Source: Ctena decussata
Taxonomy: Eukaryota > Mollusca > Bivalvia > Lucinida > Lucinidae
Direction of reading: 5' to 3'
Assembly: GCA_963989385.1 (NCBI GenBank)
Contig: OZ022509.1
Coordinates: 55,471,431 to 55,535,430 of the forward strand
Length of the DNA: 64,000 nt
In this document: positions 11,962 through 22,499 of the stretch, piece by piece
How positions within the stretch are numbered: position 1 is the first letter of the stretch
Layout of the letters: each line of letters begins with the position of its first letter
Translations under genes and position numbers: made by a program
The notes under the pieces: model-generated
Databases searched by the model: none
What the model saw: the letters and a program-made list of their open reading frames with translations, nothing else
What the model was told of the DNA's origin: nothing

Positions 11962-12493
11962 TCGTTTGTTTGTTTGTTTGGGGTTTAACGGCCCTTTGAG
12001 ACAGTATTTGTCTTTATCGGGCCGTCTCCCAAAGAGAGGGAGAAAGAAGAGAGAAATGATAGACGAGAGACTGATTGATTGATTTGTTGCATAACGTCCA
12101 CGGTAAACAGCTATGGTCATGTCGGGACGTTCACCTAACCTAACCACACTATTCCTAGGCAGGCTTAGACCTCCTAAGCGGTTAACCAGTACTAAGTGCA
12201 CATACTTTCGCCAGTAGCTGACAACTGCCATTCATAAATCAGCGGAAAGAGAAACGAAAGTATGTGACCAGACCAGGTTTCGAACCCAGGACCTCTGACT
12301 TATGAGTCAGGTGCCCTACCAATAGCACTGCGCAGCCCGATAGACGAGAGAAAATAGGTCCAAACGACTCCCGATCGCAGCTACTGCAAGCACACAGTAA
12401 GCTGTTGCCCTACTATTCAAATAAGTAGGACACCCCGGCACTGGAAGTTACGTACAGCACCTTCGGACCCCCCCCCACCCACCCCCCTCCACG
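11962..12493 (-). mobile_element. SINE family B, copy 4, interrupted by SINE-A
   Basis: The left part (11962-12070) has the tail and gagacagtatttgtc; the right part (12339-12493) has the head half (ctactgcaagcacacagt, ggacaccccggcactgg). Between them lies a SINE-A with its own duplication. The outer flanks share tgcaataga at 11953-11961 and 12494-12502, a plausible 9-bp target duplication. Confidence 0.82.
12071..12338 (-). mobile_element. SINE family A, copy 3, nested in SINE-B
   Basis: On the minus strand it reads a tRNA-like head (gggctgcgcag...ggtagggcacctgact), a B box within ggttcgaaacctg, then a body shared with the copies at 17.8 and 48.7 kb (catactttcg...cgaaagtatg, ggttaaccgcttaggaggtc, gtttaccgtggacgtta) and an (AATC)n tail. 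It is flanked by the exact 13-bp duplication gatagacgagaga at 12058-12070 and 12339-12351. It lies inside SINE-B and is therefore younger. Confidence 0.93.
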
Positions 12494-12543
12494 TGCAATA
12501 GAATCAGAATAAATAAAGTACTTGAAAATGGCACTAGTGTTAT

Positions 12544-13041
12544 GGCAAAAAAAAATAATGTCTTGTTTCCGGAAACGTCACCAAAAAAATTAGGGTCGGT
12601 AGGTAGAAAAAAAAAAATTTTTTTAGAGCATTTTTTTAACGAAAGTTGGAAACAGCAAACTCAAATTGTCGGTTACCGAGCACATAGCTGTGACTCTAAA
12701 CCCCTTTTCAAATGGGTGGAATTCTTCTAAAACTGAATTCACTGAGCGCCAGTGCGCAACGCTTCTGATGACTGATTTTTTCGTCGAAACATGCTGGCAT
12801 TTCTCAATGTAAATCGCCAGCAACGATGACGCCATCTTGATGGAAGACACGATTTCAGTAATGGCGGTATGCGCCGTTTGGCTTACTGGCTTACGCCGCG
12901 GGACTTGTATAATAACCGGGACTACCGGTAAAACCGAAGGTTGCCGATTTTTACCGATAGCGAGGCGCCTTAAAAAATTTCGAGTCGGGTCCAAAAAAAG
13001 GGTCGGTCAGGTTTCCGGAAACAAGACATTTTTTTGTGGCC
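12544..13041. mobile_element. MITE with inverted termini (TTTCCGGAAAC)
   Basis: The left end ggcaaaaaaaaataatgtct continues into tgtttccggaaacg, and the right end carries its inverse (gtttccggaaacaagacatt, then tttttgtggcc). The termini are about 30 bases and imperfect, with about 440 bases between. No transposase is seen. A target duplication is not clear. Confidence 0.72.
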
Positions 13042-13193
13042 TAAAGAACGTGTGCAGAATATACAGTATACAAGTTAACAGATATACCTGATATATAAAA
13101 GTTGCTACTCTTGAGTCCCCCATAGACTTACTGAATGGGACCTACTGAATTGGATAAAATTAAAAGCAAAGTTATAAAACTATTTAAGAATTG

Positions 13194-13387
13194 AAATTTT
13201 ATTTTTCAACGTTCATGATCTGATGAAGCCAGTGGGCGGATCTAAAATTCCATGAAGCGCGCTGCATGAAGTTCATGATCTGATGAAGCCAGTGGGCGGA
13301 TCTAAAATTCCATGAAGCGCGCTGCATGAAGAATTTTAGCGACGAGCACTGGCTTCATCAGATCATGAACGTTGAAAAATAAAATTT
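13194..13387. mobile_element. Palindromic MITE with internal 60-bp duplication
   Basis: The arms are inverted copies: aaattttatttttcaacgtt then catgatctgatgaagccagt on the left, and the inverse ending gttgaaaaataaaattt on the right. In the left arm the 60-bp block starting gttcatgatctgatgaagcc (13210) is repeated exactly at 13270. The duplication is recent and makes the palindrome asymmetric. Confidence 0.85.
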
Positions 13388-13498
13388 AAATGCTTATATT
13401 TACACTTTTTCGCAGCTGAATCAGAGGTTTTTAAGTTAAGTTTGCATCTGCACGACATGAGTATTGACCGATTCGGTTCAACGCCGTGAAGTAAGTTA

Positions 13499-13566
13499 TG
13501 TCCCTTCAACAGCCAATTCCCGCCTCTTGACACGTCCCTTCAACAGCCAATTCCCGCCTCTTGACA
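13499..13566. repeat. 33-bp tandem duplication
   Basis: tcccttcaacagccaattcc with cgcctcttgacac occurs twice in a row. No coding is evident; the open frame at 13464-13664 depends on this duplication. Confidence 0.85.
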
Positions 13567-13797
13567 CACCTCCTTTAAATCCATATAAGGAAGAAAAATA
13601 TAGTTCAACATTTGAAACATTTGCAATTTTTTTTCTTTCTTCAGTTCAACTTTTTACTTCGTGAAATATCTGTTAACGTAACATTTATGATAATTTTAGA
13701 CAGAAATGTCAATTATTAAGTGTCTTAATATCGATCAATTTAGCGCAAACAGCGCTGTATTTCGTTGAGTTATTCGGTTTGCATATGGCGACAACAG

Positions 13798-14790
13798 TTA
13801 GCGATGAAAGTTGAACGTGCAGCCACTAAACGTCGAATTGCACAGAAACCCAGCGTTGGCATGAACAGAGGACATGAAGGAACTAAAGTGCATGGGATTC
13901 TCATTACTATGTTCTGGAATAAATGCATTTTGACGGGATGAAGGACCTAGTTGACTTTGAAACTTCGAAGCTGAGGCAAGCGAGGGTGGGGGAGATGAGG
14001 TTGAGATTGGACAAAGGACTGAAGTCATTTCAGGGGCTGTTTTTCTTTCAAGAAGCGACATTTGACAGTAGGGTGCTGACTGACCTTTTCTGGGTTGCTG
14101 AACAGTCTCTGTTATATGACCTTATAGAGGCCTCATTTCTGTGCCCAGACATATACATTATCTGTCTTGCCTCAAGACCTGCATCATTCATGGCCTGAAT
14201 TGAAGTTGATCTGAGGCAATGAGCAGTGTAACGCCTGTTGCATTTAGCATTCTTTGAGATATCTGCCATGAAAGATTTGAAACTTGTTTTGCTTAGAGGT
14301 TTTGCAGAATAAAATATTTCGGTTGAGTCTGGTTTGCTAATGGCACCTTTATCACAAACATTAAATAAGGAATTGGCCTTTGAGTCTGTTTTCTCCAGGA
14401 AGAGCTTTAGAATTTTGATAGGACAGTTTTGGTCCCCAGATGCATATATCCGTTTATCAGCAAGAGCTTCCTTGCTTTAAGGCCCCCACTGGAAATCTTT
14501 CTGTTGGGTTTCATGTGTCAGGGAAGCATATTCAGAGCAATTCAGAAACTGAAAAGGATCCATGCCAAGCTGGTGATGGAACTCAAGATCACGGGTTACA
14601 AAGTGCAGTGCAATATTAAACCAGACACACTGACGAAGCTTAATTGGTGAGAGCTCAGCAGCATCAAAATAAGTGTTAATCTTAACAAGGTCTTCATTGT
14701 CAATAAAAGCTTTGTGCTGTGTTGGCCTAGACATAGCATTTTGCATTCTAACTTTCAGGAGTCCATCCAGCACACTGCTGGCTTTTTTAA
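13798..14790 (-). pseudogene. Crypton-type tyrosine recombinase, broken
   Basis: On the minus strand the sequence encodes the C-terminal two thirds of a tyrosine recombinase of the Crypton/DUF3504 type. Such enzymes cut and rejoin DNA with an active-site tyrosine; Cryptons use it to move. The N-terminal part (14477-14773) has LRQCVWFNIALHFVTRDLEF and THETQQK. The catalytic part has AHCLRST (H-x-x-R), MSGHRNEASIRSYNR (second histidine and the likely nucleophile tyrosine), then the tail ending CNSTFSGCTFNFHR. Damage: one in-frame TAA at 14477-14479, and a frame change near 14050-14065 needed to reach the tail. The upstream end stops at an acceptor-like aaaaaagccag or at the neighbouring element, so the start is missing. 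Family assignment is from motif recall, not alignment. Confidence 0.75.
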
Positions 14791-14812
14791 AGTATATCTA
14801 TGTTGAGTATTT

Positions 14813-16770
14813 TTGTCACCCGACGTAGGGTGAGGGGGACTAAAAAATTTCCGTCCGTGTGTGCGTCCGTCCGTCTTTCCATCCGTCCGAAATATTGTCC
14901 CCGCAACTCCTACGTTTTTCATCGGATTGATTTGAAATTTTACAGATTGTATTCTTATGATATGAAGATGTGCATGTGGTTTTTAGCTCACCAGAGCCGA
15001 AGGCTCCGGGGGAGCTTATAGGATAGGCAGTGGTCCGTCGTCGTCGTCTGTCGTCGTATGTCGTCTGTCGTCCGTAAACACTTTTAAAGGACATCTCCTC
15101 TGAAGCCACTAGGCCGATTGGGCCCAAATTTCATCTGTGGCATCCTTGTGATGGGGGATTGAAAGTTTGTGTTTTTTTATGAAAATTGGCCTTTTAGTTT
15201 GGTTGCTATGGCAACTTAGAGTTCCCATTGACTTATAATGGGGAAAATTTAAAAATGGCATTTTCTGCCAAGCCATTGCAGATATGTTGATTAAAATTTT
15301 ATAGAAATGTTCCTTGAGATGTCTTCTATCAGCTATATGTTTTATTGCCCACTGCTTCTTTTATTGGTTGCCATGGAAACCGAAATGCAAAAAAAAAATG
15401 GAAAAAATATTTAAAAAATTATCTCCATTGAAGTCACTGGGCCGATAAGGCCCAGATTTCATCTGTGGCATCCTCAGGCTGGGGGATTGAAAGTTTATGT
15501 TTTTTTTATGAAAATCTGCCCTTCAGTTTGGTGGCTATGGCAACTTAGAGTTCCCATTGACTTATAATGGGGAAAATTGAAAAATATCTTTTTCTGCCAA
15601 GCCATTGCAGATATGTTGAAAAAACTTTTATAGAAATGTTCCTTGAGATGTCTTCTATCAGCTATATGTTTTTTGGCCCACTGCTCCTTTTATTGGTTGC
15701 CATGGAAACCGAAATGTAAAAAAAGGAAATAAAATATTTAAAAAATTATCTTCTCTTAAGCCACTGGGCCTATAAGGCCCGGATTTCATCTGTGGCATCC
15801 TTGGGCTGGGGGATTGAAAGTTTATGTTTTTTATGAAAATCTGCCCTTTAGTTTGGTTGCTATAGCAACTTAGAGTTGCATTGACTTATAATGGGGAAAA
15901 TAGAAAAATGGCATTTACTGCCAAGCCATTGCATATATGTTGACAAAACTTTTATAGATTGTTCCTTGAGAAGTCTCTTATTAGCTTTGTGTTTTTTTGC
16001 CCACTGCTCCTTTTATTGGTTACCATGGAAACCAAAATGCAAAAAATGGAAAAAAAAATTAAAAAAAATTATCTCCTCAGAAGCCACTGGGCCAAATAAG
16101 GCCCAGATTTCATATGTAGTATCCTTAGGCCGGATGATTGAAAATTTATTTATTTAGTTATTTTTTTTTTTCAAATCGGCTCTTTAGTTTGGTTGCTATA
16201 GCAGCTTAGAGTTGCATTGACTTGCAATGGGGAAAAAAATGGCATTTACTGCAATCAATATATGGAAAATAGTTATATAATTTGTTATCAACTCAGCAGA
16301 CTGTCAGACTGAGACTTTGTAGTTGTATTAGCCTGTACGAATTGACAACAATTTTGAGTGTATACAAATTTGATAGCAATTTTGAGCTAGAGATCTGGTG
16401 AGCTTTGTGGCCCGTGGGCCTCTTGTTTATTTTTGGTTCGGCCATTTTTGATGGAGTTACAGCCCTTGCTGACTCAGACCTTCCAAAATCTTGTCCCTGC
16501 AACTCCTACTACAACTTTCATCGGATTGATTTGACATTTTACAGATTATATTATGATAAGTGCTAAATTTTAAGTGACAGAGTTATTCCCCTTTCATAGA
16601 TAATAGACACTCTTAAAGGTAAAGGGATAACTCAATAACTATTCGTATTAATGGGCTGAATTTTCATAAATGCATTGTTCATTTTTCATCAGATTCATAT
16701 TAGCAGGAGTATGGCCCTTGTTATTTTGTTACTGGGTATACAGTCTTGATGGTTATGGCATTTTGTAAGC
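14813..16770 (+). mobile_element. Repeat element L (CACCCGACGTAGGGTG start), host of H5
   Basis: It begins with the hairpin cacccgacgtagggtg followed by a CGTCCGT-rich stretch, like other Helitron-like 5' ends but of a different family. The block ccccgcaactcctacg plus tttcatcggattgatttga at about 14900 recurs at about 16496, on the other side of H5. This shows one repeat with internal units split by a later insertion. The 3' boundary is uncertain. Confidence 0.6.
14984..16428 (+). mobile_element. Helitron-like element H5, complete, inserted in element L
   Basis: It starts tagctcaccagagccgaagg (hairpin GAGCC-gaa-GGCTC) and ends ctggtgagctttgtggcccg tgggcctcttgttt. The subterminal sequences agctcaccag and ctggtgagct are exact inverted complements (10 bp). 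Internally there are about four units of about 310 bases, each with aagccactgggcc and gattgaaagtttatg. It is flanked by T-runs, consistent with insertion between T residues. Confidence 0.8.
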
Positions 16771-17250
16771 ACCTAAAGTTTCTGTAACCTAATTTTACAC
16801 ATATATGCCCCGTTCTGAACTTAAGTTTTTTATAATGAGGCCCAGTAATTGGGTATATGTCTTTGCTTATGTTCAGTTATTATTTCCTTACCAGGTTTTG
16901 TAATACACATACTTTCTGTTTTGGGCCATACAGTTACTCTGAAACAGAATAAAGGGCTGCAGTTTGTGACACATTTCAAACGTCGGGTGACACTTGGCCG
17001 ATGGCCTTTTATTATGATATTCTTCGGCGTGCTTCTTTGGTAATGCAGCTTTTTTTTTCTTTTCTCTGTGTCCCTTGGCTTTGCTACACAATAAACCTTG
17101 CAAGCTTCTCAGCAAAGATTCCAGTATCAAGAACCGGCAGGTCAAGCTCAGAGTTGTATGTATCTATATGCCAGTCTGAAAGGCTAAGAATTTAAGATTT
17201 GTTTACTTTCCCATACATTTTATATTCACATTTTTTTAGGGGGCCACAAA
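16771..17250. other. No feature recognised
   Basis: There is no convincing coding sequence and no repeat that I can place. The open frames on both strands are short and lack family motifs. Confidence 0.5.
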
Positions 17251-17308
17251 AATTGATTGATTGATTGTTTTGGGTTGAACGGCCCTTTGAGACAGTATTT
17301 CAGTCTAT
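17251..17308 (-). mobile_element. SINE-B 3' end fragment
   Basis: It has the (ATTG)n tail, gggttgaacggccctttgag and acagtatttcagtct on the minus-strand orientation, as in the other SINE-B copies. It stops where the CRE-like repeat begins. Confidence 0.7.
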
Positions 17309-17310
17309 AC

Positions 17311-17598
17311 CCAGCGGGCACATGACGTCAGGTGATGGTTGCATGGACGTCATTTTGCAACGTCATTTCAAGGTTACATTTTGGTTGAAAATGGGAGTTT
17401 TTTGCACGTAAAATTGTAACGTCAAACCAATGTCATATGACGTTGTTTCAAAGTCGCTAAACAACGTTAATGTAACGTCATTATGAATGGGTATATGGAC
17501 GTCATATATGACGTTGTAACAACGTCTATTATACCATGTTAATATAACGTCATTATAGATGGGTATATGGACGTCATCATATGACGTGACATTAACGT
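17311..17598. repeat. Dispersed-type repeat rich in GACGTCA / CGTCA motifs
   Basis: It starts cccagcgggcacatgacgtc. A perfect CRE palindrome tgacgtca is at 17323-17330, and more than ten CGTCA/TGACG half sites follow, many as paired inverted half sites (ggacgtcatatatgacgttg near 17498 and ggacgtcatcatatgacgtg near 17570). The blocks atgggtatatggacgtcat are repeated. The motif is the consensus for CREB/ATF proteins; binding here is only inference. Confidence 0.65.
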
Positions 17599-17745
17599 CC
17601 TACTGCAACACTAGGATAACGCCACAATTAAACCATATGACCCAACCTTACTTTGCAATGTTCTTACAATATTATATTGTAAGAACTTTGCACAGTGAGG
17701 TTGGGTCATGCTTAAATTGTGGCATTATCCTAATGTTACAGTAGG
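17599..17745. repeat. Palindrome of about 147 bp (foldback/MITE-like)
   Basis: The left arm cctactgcaacactaggata and right arm ending tatcctaatgttacagtagg are inverted copies. The inner arms also pair (catatgacccaacctt with gaggttgggtcatg; gttcttacaat with attgtaagaac). It would fold as one long hairpin. Confidence 0.8.
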
Positions 17746-17804
17746 TACTATATTACATGGCCATATTCCTAAGAAATTGGCTCATTCAAAGGTCTAGAAA
17801 ATAG

Positions 17805-18083
17805 GCCGGGCCGGGTTGCGCAATCGGTAGGGCACCTGACTCGTAAGTCAAAGGTCCTGGGTTCGAATCCCGGTCTGGCCACATACTTTCGTTTCTCCTT
17901 CCGCTGACTCAAGAAGGGCAGTTGTCAGTTACTGGCGAAAGTATGTGCACTTAGTACTGGTTAACCGCTTAGGAGGTCTAAGCCTGCCCAGGAATAGTGT
18001 GGTTAGGTTAACTGACCGTCCCGACATGACCTTAGTTGTTTACCGTGGACGTTAAGCATCAAATCAAAATCAAAAAAAAAAAA
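17805..18083 (+). mobile_element. SINE family A, copy 1
   Basis: This is a tRNA-derived SINE. The head reads gggccgggttgcgcaatcgg through cacctgactcgtaagtc to the exact B box ggttcgaatcc. The body contains the inverted pair acatactttcg / cgaaagtatgt (17881-17891 and 17936-17946), ggttaaccgcttaggaggtc and gtttaccgtggacgttaagc. The tail is caaatcaaaatc plus an A-run. The exact 12-bp duplication tctagaaaatag flanks it at 17793-17804 and 18084-18095. The head is not a functional tRNA gene: the anticodon arm closes on a 6-base loop. Pol III transcription from the A/B boxes is likely by analogy. Relationship to described molluscan SINEs should be tested by search. Confidence 0.94.
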
Positions 18084-18190
18084 TCTAGAAAATAGAAGTC
18101 ACTTTTTGATGTTAAATGAATACTTCATTTCTTATTTTCGTATAGATCAGCAAAATTAAAACATGGTGTTATTATTTTCTCCATTGAACA

Positions 18191-18426
18191 TGAGCCCCGA
18201 CGCGAGAAAACCGGTTTCGGGGTCTCCGACCAGGTCTGACACAAACGGGGCTGTGCAGCCACAGAAGATGCCTAGAGGCTTGAAATTTTTGTATATATGA
18301 AGTAGAGGGATCGCACTATCTGTGTAGCGAAAACAAAGGCGCTGATCAGCTGTGCAGTCACCGCACAGCTGATCTGCGCCTTTGTTTTTGCATATGCAAA
18401 ATCTGGTTTTCTCATGGCGCGCCTCA
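18191..18426. mobile_element. MITE family G, copy 1
   Basis: Its imperfect inverted termini are tgagccccgacgcgagaaaa on the left and the inverse of ttttctcatggcgcgcctca on the right. A strong internal hairpin is formed by aacaaaggcgctgatcagct and agctgatctgcgcctttgtt. Family members occur at 19765, 21961 and 25381 and as a scrap near 50135. Confidence 0.78.
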
Positions 18427-18599
18427 TATAGAAAAAGTCACTGTTTGCAAATAGACGATAATTAACATCATCAACCATGTATGTGAGATAGAGCGCCGTA
18501 GCTTACGTCACATGCAAAACAATTATTGATGCCGCAAAATCAGTGCATTGGCAAACATATATAAATCAGTAGCCCATAGGGCAATGATCGCTCACCTGA

Positions 18600-18955
18600 G
18601 AGCCAACAACTCGTCCAAGATATTATGCATAAATTTTCTCCTTATCTGCCAGTTTATTATGGAAAGGATCAATAACAACTAAGAAAAAGTAGAGACATTG
18701 ATCTTTAGACATTCAAGGGCAGTTAACTCCTTAGCTGAAATTCAAACCCATAAAAGCTTTTATGTATGTCCTCCTTACCTACAAGAGTGAAGAAGATCCA
18801 TTAAAAATGAAGGCTCCAGAGTGGCCACAATATTTCTCCCATTGTGTCTATGGGAATTAGTCCAGACCCTCAAGGGCAGCTCACTGCAGAAGTGGTAACC
18901 ACATTTCTGAAGTGATTATCCACAAAACCCATTGTAGCCAATTTCATAAATGAAG
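18600..18955. other. No feature recognised
   Basis: AT-rich sequence with no coding motif and no repeat seen elsewhere in the window. A short gctcacctgagagcc at 18592 resembles an element end, but its context is not conserved. Confidence 0.4.
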
Positions 18956-19170
18956 CTAAGATTTGTTCATTAATTTTACCAATTTCTGTCGCTTTTCCTC
19001 ATCTTATTCAATCTCTTTATCGAACTTGATCAAGTCCTCTAAAGTTGTACGGGGATACACTAAGACTTCGGCCTGGATGTCCGCTGTCTGTGTTTGATGT
19101 AATTCAATGATCTCTTGCTTTATGTCGGCAAGAAGATATAGCACTCTTCTAAGAGATATTCATGTTTGAA
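18956..19170 (-). pseudogene. Dead copy of a DUF4806-like exon
   Basis: On the minus strand this stretch is a close copy of the exon at 50399-50635. The shared peptide runs from LYLLADIKQEI through VYPRTTLEDLIKFDKEIE. An in-frame TAA at 19014-19016 replaces a codon that is CGA (Arg) in the other copy, so it cannot be translated through. An AG still precedes the exon start, but the pyrimidine-rich acceptor context is lost. It is either a duplicated exon or a gene fragment carried by a mobile element. The DUF4806 assignment rests on pattern recall. Confidence 0.7.
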
Positions 19171-19340
19171 AGTGTTATCACACGGACGCAAGCAATCAAG
19201 GACAGACGCCGGCTCCAGTCCCATCCTATATAACCTCAACATGTAAGCCTTTGGCTCAGTTGAGCTAAGTCACATTTCATTTCTTAATCATGTAATTATA
19301 ATCAAAATAATTCTATTTGCTGTGAATTAACTTTGATTTA

Positions 19341-19498
19341 AATATGATATTGTTTGGAAGATGCAATTAGCTCATGCTACACCATCCTTAATTGTTATAG
19401 CTCAAAAATATTCACCTTAAATATGATATTGTTTGGAAGATGCAATTAGCTCATGCTACACCATCCTTAATTGTTATAGCTCAAAAATATTCACCTTA
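19341..19498. repeat. 79-bp tandem duplication
   Basis: aatatgatattgtttggaag starts at 19341 and again at 19420, and both copies run to caaaaatattcacctta. The second copy leads into the palindrome at 19489. Confidence 0.92.
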
Positions 19499-19677
19499 CG
19501 TTGACCGTGAAACGTTTATGCATGAATAAATTAAAAGGGAACGCCGAAGTATAAATCATTGATCGCCAGCGAATGGTACATTGACAGGAAGGTTCGATGG
19601 CGATTAAAGATTTATACTTCGTCACCTCCTGTTAATTTATTCATGCATTAACTTTTCAAGGTCAACGTAAAGTGAAT
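19489..19677. mobile_element. Palindromic MITE of about 189 bp
   Basis: Its inverted arms are attcaccttacgttgaccg on the left and ggtcaacgtaaagtgaat on the right, and pairing continues inward (tgcatgaataaatta with taatttattcatgca; cgaagtataaatca with tgatttatacttcg in imperfect form; gatcgcca with tggcgatt). No coding capacity. Confidence 0.82.
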
Positions 19678-19764
19678 AATTTTGTTCAATACATCGTTAT
19701 CTGTCCTTCAATATCATGATTTAATCATAATAATTCACTTTAAAGGATCATTATTTCTTAATAA

Positions 19765-19919
19765 GAGCCCCGTCATGACAAAACCGGTCTACAGAAGATG
19801 GCTTGAGGCTTACAAATTTAGATTTAGAAAATAGAGGGATAGCACTACCTACGTAGTGAAAACCTGCTATTTTGTTTTTGCATATATACATAAGACTGGT
19901 TTTCTCATGACGAGGTTCA
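19765..19919. mobile_element. MITE family G, copy 2 (short)
   Basis: It has termini gagccccgtcatgacaaaac and the inverse of ggttttctcatgacgaggtt. It shares agagggatagcactacc and tttgtttttgcatat with copy 1 but lacks the long internal hairpin. Confidence 0.72.
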
Positions 19920-20804
19920 TTAAGCCTCAACCACTGTTCTTTATAATCTAAAATTACAGTACAACCCCAGTATAACAAGCATGACAAGAACACTGTTTTT
20001 GATATAACACAGACATAGTCTTGGTTCCCAAATGCATATTGTCCTGTTATTCTATTGTAAATAATCGCTATGCTGCTAATTTTGAATCAGCATGGACAAA
20101 AAACAATACATGAATTAGCAAACTGTTGTCAGTGAAGAATACCATCAAACGTCTAACTGTAGACAGTTCATGTACCTTTTGGACTGAATAAACTATGACT
20201 GAAAGTATCAATTTGAGGGAAATAATCTGATATTAACACACATATTTAGACATAAACCAATAAACCCTTCACAAACATTTTATATATTAAAAAGGGAAAA
20301 TATGCAAAATACAATGTGAAAAGACAGTTTTATGTTAGGTTACAGAATCGTGTAGCATTTTTTCCTTTGCCTCAACTATAGGTAACTACATTTATTTTTA
20401 GACACATGATCTAAATAGGCCTTATCTGGAAAGTGAAAAGTTTGAAATGTGTATGATTTCGACATCCATTTTAATGTTATTTGAAAGCAAAAAGTAAGTT
20501 TGTAAAATAATGAAAATTTGAACAAAATATCTCGTTCGGTTACGGAGATATGGCTGCTTAAGTTCTGACACTTCCAAATATGGTCATCTGAAATAAAATT
20601 CCTGATATTTTCGTTTATAAATCTAAAGTAGCACTAGTAATGATATACAGTCACAGACATGCTATTCAGGCATATGTTTGCCAAATTTCATTGATTTTGG
20701 TTGAAAAATGGTCCTGTTATGCATGAATCTGTTCAATAACACAGTGGGATAAAGAATGCTAAAATTTTCAATTTGTTCCCCCCTAGGTACATTCTCAGCA
20801 TTTT
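19920..20804. other. No feature recognised
   Basis: AT-rich sequence. The phrases near 20520 (atctcgttcggttacggaga) resemble the low-complexity bodies of Helitron-like elements, but there are no ends or units to define one. Confidence 0.4.
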
Positions 20805-21628
20805 TAGCTCACCTGAGCCGAAGGCGCAGAGGTGAGCTTATAGGATGGGAGTCGAGCCGTCGTCCGTCCGTGGGTGCGTGGGTGGGTGCGTCAACACTTT
20901 CAAACATTAATATCTCAGAGACCAGTGGGCCGATCGCAATAAAATTTTATCTGAAGCATCATTTGGGTGGGGGAAGGCTGCATTAGGTTTTGGTGCCGAT
21001 CAGCTCAGAACTCTGGTTTCCATGGCAACAGATAGCCCCCAAAGGGTTATAATGGGGAAAATGGCGTCATCACGTTTTCTCGACTGTTTTTGATAAGATC
21101 CTTATCATACTTGCAGGTAATGATAACATACACAAGAGCTTGGATGAGTTCGAAATTTGGCCGGATTCGAGCAGAGACTACGTAGTTAGCTGCCCTTGAG
21201 CGTTTGAAAAAAATCCCATAGGGTTATAATGGGGAAAAAGGCGTCATCACGGTTTCTCAACTGTTTTTGCTTAGATCCTGATCATACTTGCTGGTAATGA
21301 TGACATACATATGAGCTTGGATGAGTTCGAAATTTGGCCGGATTCCAGCACAGACTACGGAGTTAGCTGCCCTTGAGCGTTTGAAAACAATCCAATAGTG
21401 TTATAATGGAGGAAACAACGTCATCACATATTTTTAGAAAAACTGTCATCACTCTATTGCCTACATTTCTCAACGGATTTTAAAATAACTTCACACAAAT
21501 GTAGGGCATGACAATATCGCGAGCAAGTTCGACTTTCAGGATGCTGCGCCCAAGGTCAAGGTCACTGTGGCTATTTTTAGAAAAACTTTGTCAGCGCTCT
21601 AGAACCTACATTTCTCAGCAGATTTTAT
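20805..21628 (+). mobile_element. Helitron-like element H6, 3' truncated
   Basis: It begins tagctcacctgagccgaagg after a T-run, with gtgagcttataggatggg and a cgtccgtccg stretch. Two units of about 184 bases follow (atggggaaaatggcgtcatc near 21052; atggggaaaaaggcgtcatc near 21230), each with gagttcgaaatttggccgg. It stops without the CTTGTTT terminus where the next repeat begins. Confidence 0.72.
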
Positions 21629-22455
21629 CAACCCGTAAATCAGTGGTTGACACTTTTTCATCACACACACCTACTTCATTGTAAATCAATCTGTGTGTGA
21701 TATATATAAATTGTTCATACATCAATTCTCATTCAAGTCATAGCTTAATGAGATTGATAACCCCTTAAGGATTCCATTCAGGCTTGAGTTTTTTGTCTGA
21801 AAAGACATACTGTGTCAATATCAGGTCACCAGTTTTTTTTTCCTCAAGTATCAAACAGTACGTAGCTTGTCAAGTCCTAGCACCTCCACCTCTTCATTCT
21901 TTTTGGTGCATATTTTGAAACATCCCCTACGTCATTGTTTATCAATCTGTGTGTGATATATGAGCAGCGTCATGGGAAAAACCAACATTTTGCATATGCA
22001 AAAACAAAGCCGCAGATCAGCTTAGCACCTTTGTTTTCGCTACACAGATAGTACAATCCCTCTCCTTTCTAAATCCGAAATTCCAAGCCTCTATAACTAT
22101 CTTCTTCAGCTGTGCAGCCCGATTGGTGTCGGACCTGGTCGAAAACCAGAAAAAGTTGGTTTTCCCACGTCGCGGCTCATATATGAATTGCTCATACATC
22201 AATTTTCATTCAAGTTACAGCTTAATGAGACTAATAACCCCTTAAGGAATCCATTCATAGTTGAGTTTTTTGTCTAAAAAGGCATACTGTGTCAATATCA
22301 CGTCACCAGTTTTTTTTCCTCACGTATCAAACAGTACGTAGCTTGTCAATTCCTACCACCTCCACCTCTTCTGTTGGGTGCATATTTTAAAACATCCCCT
22401 ACTTCTTTATCAGCCTGTAAATCAGTGGCTGCCCACTTTTTCATCACACACGCTG
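21629..22455. repeat. Tandem duplication of about 270 bp; second copy holds a MITE
   Basis: The first copy (about 21629-21915) and second copy (about 21916-22455) share catacatcaatt, ataaccccttaagga, tgtgtcaatatcacgtcacc (one base different), aaacagtacgtagcttgtca and cacctccacctctt. The second copy contains MITE-G at 21961-22179, absent from the first. The insertion therefore followed the duplication, and the first copy records the empty site. Confidence 0.85.
21961..22179. mobile_element. MITE family G, copy 3, with empty-site evidence
   Basis: Termini tgagcagcgtcatgggaaaa and the inverse of ttttcccacgtcgcggctca are inverted repeats of about 30 bp. It is flanked by TATA at 21957-21960 and 22180-22183. 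The unoccupied duplicate at about 21700-21715 reads gatatatataaattg, which supports a TA or TATA target. Confidence 0.87.
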
Positions 22456-22499
22456 AAAAGAAAATTGTCACACTAAATATTCGTGAGATGCATCATGAG

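Noticed and set aside
11842..12231. 129-codon minus-strand ORF
   Set aside because: Runs through SINE-A and SINE-B sequence; no coding support.
17805..17880. tRNA gene on the plus strand
   Set aside because: Good B box but an irregular anticodon arm, a long conserved body downstream, target duplications and two sibling copies. It is a SINE head.
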